Shown: positions 1-6,711 of the stretch, piece by piece
Numbering within the stretch: position 1 is the stretch's first letter
Layout of the letters: every line of letters starts with the position of its first letter
Assembly: GCA_004356685.1 (NCBI GenBank)
Contig: SMWS01000049.1
Coordinates: 1-16,922, forward strand
Length of the DNA stretch: 16,922 nucleotides
Reading direction: 5' to 3'
Source: Deltaproteobacteria bacterium
GTDB taxonomy: Bacteria; Desulfobacterota_D; UBA1144; Nemesobacterales; N074bin48
The notes under the pieces: model-generated
What the model saw: the letters and a program-made list of their open reading frames with translations, nothing else
What the model was told of the DNA's origin: nothing
Databases searched by the model: none
Made by a program: the position numbers and the translations under genes

Positions 1-408
1 ATAAATTTTGCAATTGCAAAAATATCTAATAATGAATCACACAGAGATGATGAGATATTAAAAATTAGTATTGATGCTGAAACATTAAAGCAAAAAGATA
101 TTAAAGTTACAAACAATCTTAATGATAAGATTGACGATAATATGCTTTTTAATAACAAATATGTTATTTTTGAACCCCAAGAAGATTTATCAAAACTTAA
201 CAAAGCTAATAATACTGAAAAATCCAAAAATATTGAGGTAGATGAAAAGAAAGTCCCAAATAAGGTAAATACCTCCAATATAATCAGTATTAGTAATATA
301 AAGTCAAGAAATAGAGCTACCCCTGTATACAAAAAGGTTTACTACAAACCCAAAAAGAATAAAATAGCCGAGAAGAGGGGTCAGAAAAAATGGAGAATAA
401 GGAAGTAA
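1..408 (+). CDS. C-terminal part of an unrecognised protein (5' end outside window)
   Basis: The reading frame is open from the first base of the window to a TAA at 406-408, giving 135 visible residues. The first in-frame ATG (142) is not convincing as a start, because the frame runs on upstream without a stop and there is no ribosome binding site, so I treat this as the tail of a longer gene. The visible part is low in complexity, rich in Asn, Lys, Asp and Ile. It ends in a strongly basic stretch of about 35 residues containing YKPKKNK and QKKWRIRK. I see no membrane segment or known domain. Its last 19 bases overlap the start of the next gene, which suggests co-transcription and coupled translation. 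I do not recognise the family; the basic tail could contact nucleic acid or the membrane, but nothing shows this. Confidence 0.6.
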   Translation: MNFAIAKISNNESHRDDEILKISIDAETLKQKDIKVTNNLNDKIDDNMLFNNKYVIFEPQEDLSKLNKANNTEKSKNIEVDEKKVPNKVNTSNIISISNIKSRNRATPVYKKVYYKPKKNKIAEKRGQKKWRIRK

Positions 409-953
409 TAAATATTAAAACTCTAAATTCTAAAAAATTTATATATTTAGTTCTTCTTTCTTTTCTTCCCCTCATAAATTCTATTTCATGTGCTCAAGCT
501 AAATCCGGTTATTATAAGACTACTTCTAAAATTTCGCAGTTAAGTCAGAAATTTGTGAGATCAATCAGAGACCCTGGGGATCATTTAATTCTCTCACAAC
601 AAAAGACTGACTTGAATTACGGTTGCTCTAAATATAATCCATATAGACTTTTTGTAGAAAAATTGGAGATTGTCCCCTCGATTGTAACTAGAGGCGAAGA
701 ATTTAATCAAAGGGTACAGTTTGCTTTTTGTTCAGGTAAAAATGTAAACGGCAATATAAAAAGGATATTAAAATACAAAGGTAACATTATTTTTTCAGAC
801 TCTGATAGTTATACTTATAAACCCGGAACATGGGCTGTGGATGTTTTTATAGAAGTGCCTCCTGATGCGCAAAATGGGGAATACCATTTTGAAATTACAC
901 TGAGATATGGATATAAAACCAGTTTTAAGAAGCAAAGCTTTTTAGTTCAGTAA
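390..953 (+). CDS. Small exported protein with a predicted beta-sandwich domain, function unknown
   Basis: A 187-residue protein. Residues 15-37 form a signal peptide: KK, then a hydrophobic core (FIYLVLLSFLPLI), ending in CAQA before Lys38, a plausible signal peptidase I site. Cys34 lies near the end of the core, but the residues before it (S-I-S) make a poor lipobox, so I favour a soluble periplasmic or secreted protein over a lipoprotein. From about residue 70 the chain alternates hydrophobic strands and turns (VEKLEIVPS, RVQFAFCSG, WAVDVFIEVPP, YHFEITLRYG), like an Ig-like or C2-type beta sandwich. Two more cysteines, one in NYGCSKY and one in FAFCSG, could form a disulfide. The ATG at 390 has GAGGGG at 375-380 with a nine-base spacer, inside the preceding gene. 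It ends before a hairpin shared with the convergent gene. I do not recognise the family. Confidence 0.7.
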   Translation: MENKEVINIKTLNSKKFIYLVLLSFLPLINSISCAQAKSGYYKTTSKISQLSQKFVRSIRDPGDHLILSQQKTDLNYGCSKYNPYRLFVEKLEIVPSIVTRGEEFNQRVQFAFCSGKNVNGNIKRILKYKGNIIFSDSDSYTYKPGTWAVDVFIEVPPDAQNGEYHFEITLRYGYKTSFKKQSFLVQ

Positions 954-988
954 TCATTATTATCCTACTAAAACAGGACAATAGTTTA

Positions 989-1012
989 AAGGGGAGATAT
1001 TGCACTCCCCTT
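989..1012. terminator. Hairpin between convergent genes, likely bidirectional terminator
   Basis: AAGGGGAG (989-996) and CTCCCCTT (1005-1012) form a perfect 8-bp G+C-rich stem with an 8-base loop. It stands out in AT-rich surroundings. It sits between the stops of the exported beta protein (953, + strand) and the OB-like protein (1027, - strand), where one element can serve both. The T-run after the stem is short on the + strand and moderate (TTTAAACTATT) on the - strand. Confidence 0.6.
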
Positions 1013-1026
1013 ATCTAAGCCATTAA

Positions 1027-1476
1027 TTATTCTACAGTTATTACCCATCCTGTAGCATTTCCGCTTATTTTACCCTTAATTTCAACATCTTTTCTATTAG
1101 ATGTTTGCTGAAGTCTTTTTATGGCTTCTGGTGAACCCTGCACTGCATAAACATTGCCAACTTTTGATCGTGTATCGAGTATTACATGAGCGTGTGGGGC
1201 ATAACCATCACATGGGGATGTTGCAATAACAGGTTTTACTGTACCACTTTTGTATTCCGGAAGAAGACATATGACATTTCCCTTTAATATATCATTCTCA
1301 TTCATTCCTTCTTCACCCATTATCTTATCCCCAGAATCCATCATCTTCTCGCCTTCTTCCATCATTTTATCAGCTTTATCTATCATCTCATCAGCTGTAA
1401 ATCCAGTATTGATAGATAAGACAAACAATAATGCTGGCAAAATACTTAAAACTGTTAGTTTGGTTAATCTATACAT
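1027..1476 (-). CDS. Exported protein with Met-rich acidic heptads and an OB-like domain
   Basis: A 149-residue protein with three parts. Residues 1-28 are a signal peptide (hydrophobic core VLSILPALLFVLSI, predicted cleavage near FTA). Residues about 29-60 are an acidic, Met-rich helical stretch built from a seven-residue unit with the pattern acidic-x-G/A-D/E-K-M/I-M, repeated three times (DKADKMM, EEGEKMM, DSGDKIM). Residues about 65-149 form a compact beta-rich domain with Cys70, Cys89, His95 and His97. This domain resembles the exported protein at 16538-16909 in its spacing (GxV, Cys, A-x-x-ILD, G-x-x-Y-x-V), so I call it OB-like by analogy only. The ATG has a strong GGAGG site six bases upstream (+ strand 1483-1487). 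It lies 62 bases downstream of glnS on the same strand. Function is unknown; metal binding by the Met/acidic stretch is speculation. Confidence 0.7.
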   Translation of the reverse strand: MYRLTKLTVLSILPALLFVLSINTGFTADEMIDKADKMMEEGEKMMDSGDKIMGEEGMNENDILKGNVICLLPEYKSGTVKPVIATSPCDGYAPHAHVILDTRSKVGNVYAVQGSPEAIKRLQQTSNRKDVEIKGKISGNATGWVITVE

Positions 1477-1482
1477 ATATAA

Positions 1483-1487
1483 CCTCC
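1483..1487 (-). promoter_or_regulatory. Strong Shine-Dalgarno for the 1027-1476 gene
   Basis: GGAGG on the - strand, followed by a six-base spacer (TTATAT) and ATG. It fixes the start at 1476. It is among the strongest ribosome binding sites in the window and contrasts with several genes here that have none. Confidence 0.7.
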
Positions 1488-1538
1488 AAATGAATTTAAT
1501 AAGAGATTAGAGAAGAGCTATATTTATATAGATGCAAT

Positions 1539-3227
1539 TTATTTATTGCTATCCTGAATCTTTGCCCAGGTATCTCTTAAACTGATAGTTCTATTGAAAA
1601 CAATTTTATTGTTTTCATATTCTACTGGGTCGATACAAAAATAGCCGAGTCTTTCAAATTGGTAATTACAATAAGGTCTTACTTCTCTTAGTGATGGCTC
1701 TAGTTTGCATGATTTTAGTGTTTTTAAAGAGTCTTGATTGAAATATTCTTTATAATCTTTTCCGTTTTTTACAGAATCGGGTTCAGAAACTGAAAAGAGT
1801 CTGTCATATAGCCTTACTTCAGATTCAATACAATGTTTTTGAGATACCCAGTGAATTGTTCCTTTTACTTTTCTACCGTCAGGAGATGAACCACCTTTAG
1901 TCCTGGGATCGTATGTGCAGTGAACTTCAGTAACTTGCCCAGTTGACTCGTCTTTTGTAAAACCTGTGCAGGTTACAAAATATGCATAACGAAGTCTTAC
2001 TTCTTTTCCAGGAGAAAGCCTGAAATATTTTTTTGAAGATTGCTCTCTGAAATCATCTCTTTCTATATAAAGTATTTTTGAAAAAGGTACTTTTCTTGTA
2101 CCCATACTCTCATCTTCAGGATTGTTGATAGCGTCGAGTTGTTCTTCTAAATCATCTGGATAGTTGTCTATTATTACTTTTAATGGATTTAAAACAGCCA
2201 TTACCCTTAACGCTTTTTTGTTTAAGTCTATTCTTATGCAGTATTCTAAAAGAGAAATATCAATGAGACTGTTATTTTTTGATACTCCAATTTGATTACA
2301 AAAATTTATAATAGACTCGGGTGTGAATCCTCTCCTTCTGAGTCCTGAAATTGTTGGCATTCTCGGGTCGTCCCACCCAGATACATGATTATTTTTAACA
2401 AGCTCACTGAGTTTTCTTTTGCTCAGGATTGTAAAGCTGAGATTGAGCCTTGCAAATTCAATTTGCCTGGATACATGAATACCGAGTTCTTTAATAAACC
2501 AGTCATATAGTGGTCTGTGATCTTCAAATTCGAGTGTGCAAAGTGAATGAGTTACTCCTTCAAGTGAATCAGACTGACCGTGGGCAAAATCATAAGTTGG
2601 ATATATATTAAATTTACTGGCTGTTCTGTGATGAGAGGTTTTTATAATTCTATAAATTACAGGGTCACGCATATTGATATTTGCCGATGACATATCAATT
2701 TTTGCTCTTAGTACATGTGAACCTTCATTAAATTGTCCATCTTTCATTTTTTCAAAAAGTTCAACATTTTCCTCTACCGATCGACTTCTATAAGGACTGT
2801 CTTTACCAGGTTCTTTTAATGTTCCCCTGTAATCTCTTATCTGTTCCATTGATAAACTGTCTACATAAGCCTTGCCTTCACTAATAAGTTTTATTGCAAA
2901 TTCATATAATTTATCAAAATAATCTGAAGTAAAATAAAGGCGGTCTTGCCAATCAAAACCAAGCCATTTTACGTCTTCTTTAATAGATTCAACATATTCA
3001 GATTCTTCTTTTGCGGGATTAGTATCATCAAATCTTAAACTACATATACCGCCGTATTCTTTTGCAATGCCAAAATTGAGACAGATTGATTTTGCATGAC
3101 CTATATGGAGATAACCGTTTGGCTCCGGAGGAAATCTCGTTACAATCTTTCCACCGTGTTTATTGTCTTTTATGTCCTCGTCTATTATCTCCCTTATAAA
3201 ATTGTGGCTGCTATTTTCAGAGTTCAT
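1539..3227 (-). CDS. glnS: Glutaminyl-tRNA synthetase
   Basis: Class I aminoacyl-tRNA synthetase that charges tRNA-Gln with glutamine in the cytoplasm using ATP. At 562 residues it is close to the E. coli enzyme (about 554). The HIGH signature lies at residues 41-44 within [20 protein letters not shown]. The KMSKS equivalent is LSKRK (268-272). GlnRS-specific blocks are clear: [11 protein letters not shown] (65-75), [16 protein letters not shown] (209-224), [17 protein letters not shown] (227-243) and the GWDDPRMPT block (284-292). The C-terminal beta-barrel anticodon-binding region follows from about residue 340. The start is supported by GGAG at + strand 3234-3237 with a six-base spacer. 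It lies 63 bases downstream of the hydrolase-OsmC gene on the same strand. A true GlnRS implies direct charging of tRNA-Gln rather than reliance on the GatCAB amidotransferase for Gln. All key motifs are intact. Confidence 0.97.
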   Translation of the reverse strand: MNSENSSHNFIREIIDEDIKDNKHGGKIVTRFPPEPNGYLHIGHAKSICLNFGIAKEYGGICSLRFDDTNPAKEESEYVESIKEDVKWLGFDWQDRLYFTSDYFDKLYEFAIKLISEGKAYVDSLSMEQIRDYRGTLKEPGKDSPYRSRSVEENVELFEKMKDGQFNEGSHVLRAKIDMSSANINMRDPVIYRIIKTSHHRTASKFNIYPTYDFAHGQSDSLEGVTHSLCTLEFEDHRPLYDWFIKELGIHVSRQIEFARLNLSFTILSKRKLSELVKNNHVSGWDDPRMPTISGLRRRGFTPESIINFCNQIGVSKNNSLIDISLLEYCIRIDLNKKALRVMAVLNPLKVIIDNYPDDLEEQLDAINNPEDESMGTRKVPFSKILYIERDDFREQSSKKYFRLSPGKEVRLRYAYFVTCTGFTKDESTGQVTEVHCTYDPRTKGGSSPDGRKVKGTIHWVSQKHCIESEVRLYDRLFSVSEPDSVKNGKDYKEYFNQDSLKTLKSCKLEPSLREVRPYCNYQFERLGYFCIDPVEYENNKIVFNRTISLRDTWAKIQDSNK

Positions 3228-3290
3228 TAATTACTCCATTAATAATAAAAAGTAGATTGACTGTGAATAAATATAAAGAGGAAGTAGATT

Positions 3291-4502
3291 TTATTCTAAT
3301 AATTTTGTTTTAACAACTATTTCTGAATGTAGAGTTCTGTGAACCGGACATCTATCTGCTATTTCTAATAGTCTATTTCTTTGATCTTTATCCAAATCAC
3401 CCAGAAGTTCAATTTCCCTTTCTATATAATCGATCTTGCCGATTTCAGTTTCACATTCTTCACAATCTTTAGCATATATTTTTTGGTGATTCAGAATAAC
3501 TTTTGCCGAATCTAAATTCCAACCTTTTCTATTTGCATACATTTTCAATGTCATTGTTGTACAAGAGCCTAGAGAAGCTAATAGATAATCATAGGGGTTA
3601 GGTCCAAGATCGGTACCCCCAACTGATTTTGGTTCATCTGCTACAATATGGTGTCGTCCTACAAAAATGTTTGTTTTTAAATTGTTATTTGCAGTTTGAA
3701 CTACTACTTTATTATCTTTTGATAAAATTTCTTCTTTTTCATTATTTATATCGATATATTTAGAGGCCCATTCTGAAATTAATTTCCCTACATAAATTGA
3801 ATCAGACTGTTCTGATAGTAAGTGATCGGCATTATCGAGGGATATAAAGCTTTTAGGGTGTTTTGCTTTCAGGAAAATATCAGAGGCGCTATCGATTGAG
3901 ACAACATTATCAAAGGGAGAATGCATTACTAAAAGTGCCTTATTTAAAGAACTTAAATCATCGTTAATGTCAGAATTTTTAAGATCATCCAGGAACTGTT
4001 TTTTTATTTTGAAAGTTTTATTTCCTAACTTTATTGAATAATCCATTTGTTTGTCGGTTTCTCCGCTATTTGTAATTATCTTTTCAACATGCGAAGGCTT
4101 GAAGGGCGAACCTATAGTAACAATGGCTTTTAAATCTTTTAATGATTTAGCAGCTTTGATGACAGCGGTACCACCGAGCGAATGGCCAATTAATATTTTT
4201 GGGGACTCATAGTGGTCTACAAGATAATTTGAAGCATCTACTATGTCGTCAACGTTGGATGAAAAGTTTGTATCTTCAAATTGTCCTTCGCTGTCGCCTA
4301 TTCCTGTGAAATCAAATCTTAATACCGCTATTCCTTTATGTGCCAATGAATGGCTTATATGATAAGCAGCTTTTATGTTTTTTGAGCAGCTGAAGCAGTG
4401 TGCAAATAAAGCATAAGTTTTTGGCTTTCCAGTTGGCAAATCTAATCTTGCCGATAACTCCATATTGTTTCTATTCTTAAATGTAAGATTTAATGTTTCC
4501 AT
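3291..4502 (-). CDS. Alpha/beta hydrolase fused to an OsmC-family peroxidase domain
   Basis: A 403-residue two-domain protein. Residues 1-250 are an alpha/beta hydrolase: nucleophile elbow GHSLGG with Ser108, probable acid Asp198 (SPFDN) and catalytic His227 (NADHLL). Residues about 265-403 are an OsmC/Ohr-type domain: the block VGGTDLGPNPYDYLLASLG leads to Cys314 (LGSCTTMTL), and the second conserved cysteine is Cys385 (ADRCPVHRTLHS). In this family the paired cysteines reduce organic or fatty-acid hydroperoxides using reduced thiol carriers. Fusion of the two domains is a known architecture. Joint action, such as releasing and then reducing a peroxidised acyl group, is inference. An extra CEEC motif (347-350) lies between the catalytic cysteines. 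There is no signal peptide, so it is cytoplasmic. The ATG has AAGGA about eight bases upstream. Confidence 0.93.
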   Translation of the reverse strand: METLNLTFKNRNNMELSARLDLPTGKPKTYALFAHCFSCSKNIKAAYHISHSLAHKGIAVLRFDFTGIGDSEGQFEDTNFSSNVDDIVDASNYLVDHYESPKILIGHSLGGTAVIKAAKSLKDLKAIVTIGSPFKPSHVEKIITNSGETDKQMDYSIKLGNKTFKIKKQFLDDLKNSDINDDLSSLNKALLVMHSPFDNVVSIDSASDIFLKAKHPKSFISLDNADHLLSEQSDSIYVGKLISEWASKYIDINNEKEEILSKDNKVVVQTANNNLKTNIFVGRHHIVADEPKSVGGTDLGPNPYDYLLASLGSCTTMTLKMYANRKGWNLDSAKVILNHQKIYAKDCEECETEIGKIDYIEREIELLGDLDKDQRNRLLEIADRCPVHRTLHSEIVVKTKLLE

Positions 4503-4564
4503 TCTATCAGTCCTTTAAATTATTTTTATTGCTTCTACGTTGAGGCTATAATTTAATCTAGGTT

Positions 4565-4593
4565 ATTATAATCAGAATATAACTATGTATGAA
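4565..4593 (-). promoter_or_regulatory. Candidate promoter for the hydrolase-OsmC gene
   Basis: On the - strand, TTCATA (4593-4588) and a consensus TATAAT (4570-4565) are separated by 17 bases. A start near 4558 would give a leader of about 55 bases with a Shine-Dalgarno site. The -35 box would lie inside the first codons of the divergent gene. The -10 box is part of ATTATAAT (4565-4572), which reads the same on both strands. Confidence 0.4.
4567..4572 (+). promoter_or_regulatory. Candidate -10 box for the TudS-like gene
   Basis: A perfect TATAAT ends 12 bases before the ATG at 4585, so a transcript would begin about 5-7 bases from the start codon. I find no good -35 box at 16-18 bases and no Shine-Dalgarno sequence. 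A second TATAAT lies at 4547-4552 and is an alternative. Confidence 0.35.
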
Positions 4594-5529
4594 AAGAAAA
4601 TTAAACCAATAGTAGTAATAAGTAACTGCCTTGAATTTAAAGCTTGCAGATATAATGGCAAATTAATCACTAATAGTTTTGTTAAGACTCTACAACCTTT
4701 TGTAATCTATAAACCCATATGCCCAGAAATAGAAATAGGGCTGGGAGTACCAAGGGACCCGATAAAAATTGTAACTAAAAATAATAAGCAAAATCTGGTA
4801 CAGCCATCAACAGGAAACGATTATACATTTGTTATGAATGATTTTGCCATAAAATTTAATGATTCACTTACAGAAGTCGACGGATTTATTTTAAAGAGCA
4901 GTTCGCCGTCATGTGGAATTAAAGATGTGAATTTATACGATAAGCTTGATAAGGGACATCTGATAGGAAAGACAACGGGACTGTTTGCTAAAGAAGTATT
5001 AAAGAAGTTTGAGGGTTTAGCTATTGAAGACGAAGCACGACTTGCAAATCATAGAATAAGAGAACATTTTCTAACTAAATTATTTTTATTAGCAAGTTTT
5101 CGCCATTTAAAGAAAAAACAAAGTATTGCAGGTCTTATCAAATTTCATTCTGTTAATAAGTTTATTCTTATGTCACACAATCAATCAAAAACGAGAGAGC
5201 TAGGAAATATAATTGGCAGTTATAATAACAATAATCTGGAGGATATATTTAATAACTATGAAGAGAAATTAAAAATTGCCCTTAAAAGTGTTGCAAGAAA
5301 AGGTTCGAATATTAATATGCTTATGCATGCTTTCGGTTATTTGTCTAAGAATCTGAATTCCAAGGAGAAAGCATTATTTTTAGAAAATCTCGATAAATAT
5401 AGAAATAATGAAATAGCAATTACCAGTATACTAATGCTGCTTAAATCATGGGTTTTAAAATATGAACACAACTATTTAATGGAGCAAACCTTTTTCAGTC
5501 CATATCCGGTGGAATTAATGAATATTTGA
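4585..5529 (+). CDS. TudS-like DUF523 domain fused to DUF1722
   Basis: A 314-residue cytoplasmic protein. Residues 1-145 match DUF523: Cys15 (SNCLEF), Cys21 in ACRYNG, Cys46 in ICPEIEIGLGVPRDP and Cys110 in SSPSCG. DUF523 includes the characterised enzyme TudS, a thiouracil desulfidase whose 4Fe-4S cluster is held by three cysteines. The conserved N-terminal, CPE and SPSCG cysteines here are the likely ligands. Residues about 180-305 match DUF1722 (the YbgA family), with the signature KFHSVNKFILMSHNQ and a downstream helical region. The two-domain fusion is a known architecture. It starts 82 bases from the divergent hydrolase-OsmC gene and is followed after 111 bases by mnmA on the same strand. 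I infer desulfuration of a thiolated pyrimidine or nucleotide; the real substrate is unknown. No Shine-Dalgarno precedes the ATG. Confidence 0.88.
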   Translation: MYEKKIKPIVVISNCLEFKACRYNGKLITNSFVKTLQPFVIYKPICPEIEIGLGVPRDPIKIVTKNNKQNLVQPSTGNDYTFVMNDFAIKFNDSLTEVDGFILKSSSPSCGIKDVNLYDKLDKGHLIGKTTGLFAKEVLKKFEGLAIEDEARLANHRIREHFLTKLFLLASFRHLKKKQSIAGLIKFHSVNKFILMSHNQSKTRELGNIIGSYNNNNLEDIFNNYEEKLKIALKSVARKGSNINMLMHAFGYLSKNLNSKEKALFLENLDKYRNNEIAITSILMLLKSWVLKYEHNYLMEQTFFSPYPVELMNI

Positions 5530-5600
5530 GATTCTAATAAAGGGAGCGAAAGTTGATATACATTTTTTCAAAACACACTTGTAACCAATTTATATTATTA

Positions 5601-5628
5601 TTGTTTAAAATACATATTCTGGTAAAAT
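5601..5628 (+). promoter_or_regulatory. Candidate extended -10 promoter for mnmA
   Basis: TTGTTT (5601-5606), a 16-base spacer and TAAAAT (5623-5628), with TGG immediately before the -10 box (an extended -10 TGn motif). The expected start of transcription is only about 5-7 bases before the ATG at 5641. The gene has no Shine-Dalgarno sequence, which agrees with a nearly leaderless message. Confidence 0.42.
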
Positions 5629-5640
5629 TCCGAGTCAATT

Positions 5641-6711
5641 ATGAGAAAGAGAATAATGGTTGCTATGAGCGGCGGGGTCGATAGCGCTACAACCGCTGCT
5701 TTATTAAAAGAAGAAGGGCATGAAGTGATAGGAGTTACTATGCAGCTCTGGGATTACGGGGATGCAGAAGGGGGGTGCTGTTCTGTTGATGAAGTAAGAG
5801 ATGCCAGAAGGGTAGCAGACCAAATCGGAATTCCTCATTATGTTGTAAACTATATGGATAAGTTTAAGGAGTTTATAGTCGAAGATTTTATAAATAAATA
5901 TATGGATGGAAAAACACCTAGTCCCTGTGTTTTGTGTAACGAATATATGAAGTTTGAGTTTCTAATGAAAAGATCGCTTGAATTAGATGCTGATTTTTTG
6001 GCCACTGGTCATTATGCAAGAGTCGTATTGGATAAAGATAGTGGAAATTACTATCTGCAAAAAGCACTAGACAGCAACAAAGACCAGTCTTATTTTCTAT
6101 TCACCCTTAAACAAAAAGAGTTATCAAGAGTAATGTTTCCGTTAGGGGACAAAACAAAACAAGAAGTTCGCAAGTTAGCACAAACCTTTAATTTAAAAGT
6201 AGCAAATAAGCCGGATAGTCAGGGTATTTGCTTTATTACTGGTAACAGCTACAAAGATTTTTTAAAGGATCATACTGCTGCCTCTAATACAGCTGGAGAA
6301 ATAGTAGATACTGATGGCAATATAGTTGGAAACCACGATGGTATTTTTTCTTATACAATAGGGCAGAGGAGAGGGCTTGGCATAGCAAAAGGAAAGCCGC
6401 AGTATGTTGTCAGAATTGATCCAAAGAGCAACCGGATTGTGGTAGGCAGTGAAGAAGATATTTATAGTAAATCTCTTTTTGTTAATAATTTGAGCTGGGT
6501 AAATAACATCTCAGATAAAGAGATGAAAATAAGTGCCAAGATCAGATACCGTCACAAAGAAAATGAAGCCAGTTTAGTTTTAAAAAATGAAAATGAAGCT
6601 GTTGTTACTTTTACTGAACCTCAAAGAGCCATTACTCCTGGACAAGCCATAGTATTTTATAAAGAAAGTGAAGTACTTGGTGGGGGCTGGATAAGTGAGG
6701 TGCTTCACTGA
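5641..6711 (+). CDS. mnmA: tRNA-specific 2-thiouridylase
   Basis: Installs sulfur at C2 of U34 in the tRNAs for Lys, Glu and Gln, after ATP-dependent adenylation of the base. It has 356 residues, normal for the family. The PP-loop SGGVDS lies at residues 10-15. The catalytic region is TPSPCVLCN with Cys96 and Cys99, and the partner cysteine is Cys197 in SQGICFI. The ATGHYAR, DQSYFLF, GQRRGLGI and C-terminal GGGWI blocks are all present. The two cysteines form a CxxC motif where E. coli-type enzymes have DxxC. CxxC-type enzymes are reported to carry a 4Fe-4S cluster held by three cysteines, which I infer here. The start is set by the conserved RIMVAMSGG N-terminus, not by a ribosome binding site. 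The TGA overlaps the ATG of mtaB by one base. Confidence 0.97.
   Translation: MRKRIMVAMSGGVDSATTAALLKEEGHEVIGVTMQLWDYGDAEGGCCSVDEVRDARRVADQIGIPHYVVNYMDKFKEFIVEDFINKYMDGKTPSPCVLCNEYMKFEFLMKRSLELDADFLATGHYARVVLDKDSGNYYLQKALDSNKDQSYFLFTLKQKELSRVMFPLGDKTKQEVRKLAQTFNLKVANKPDSQGICFITGNSYKDFLKDHTAASNTAGEIVDTDGNIVGNHDGIFSYTIGQRRGLGIAKGKPQYVVRIDPKSNRIVVGSEEDIYSKSLFVNNLSWVNNISDKEMKISAKIRYRHKENEASLVLKNENEAVVTFTEPQRAITPGQAIVFYKESEVLGGGWISEVLH

Noticed and set aside
1250..1510. Open frame on the + strand opposite the OB-like protein
   Set aside because: Its Ser/Ile/Pro-rich repeats are the antisense reading of the Met-rich heptads; no ribosome binding site and no family resemblance.
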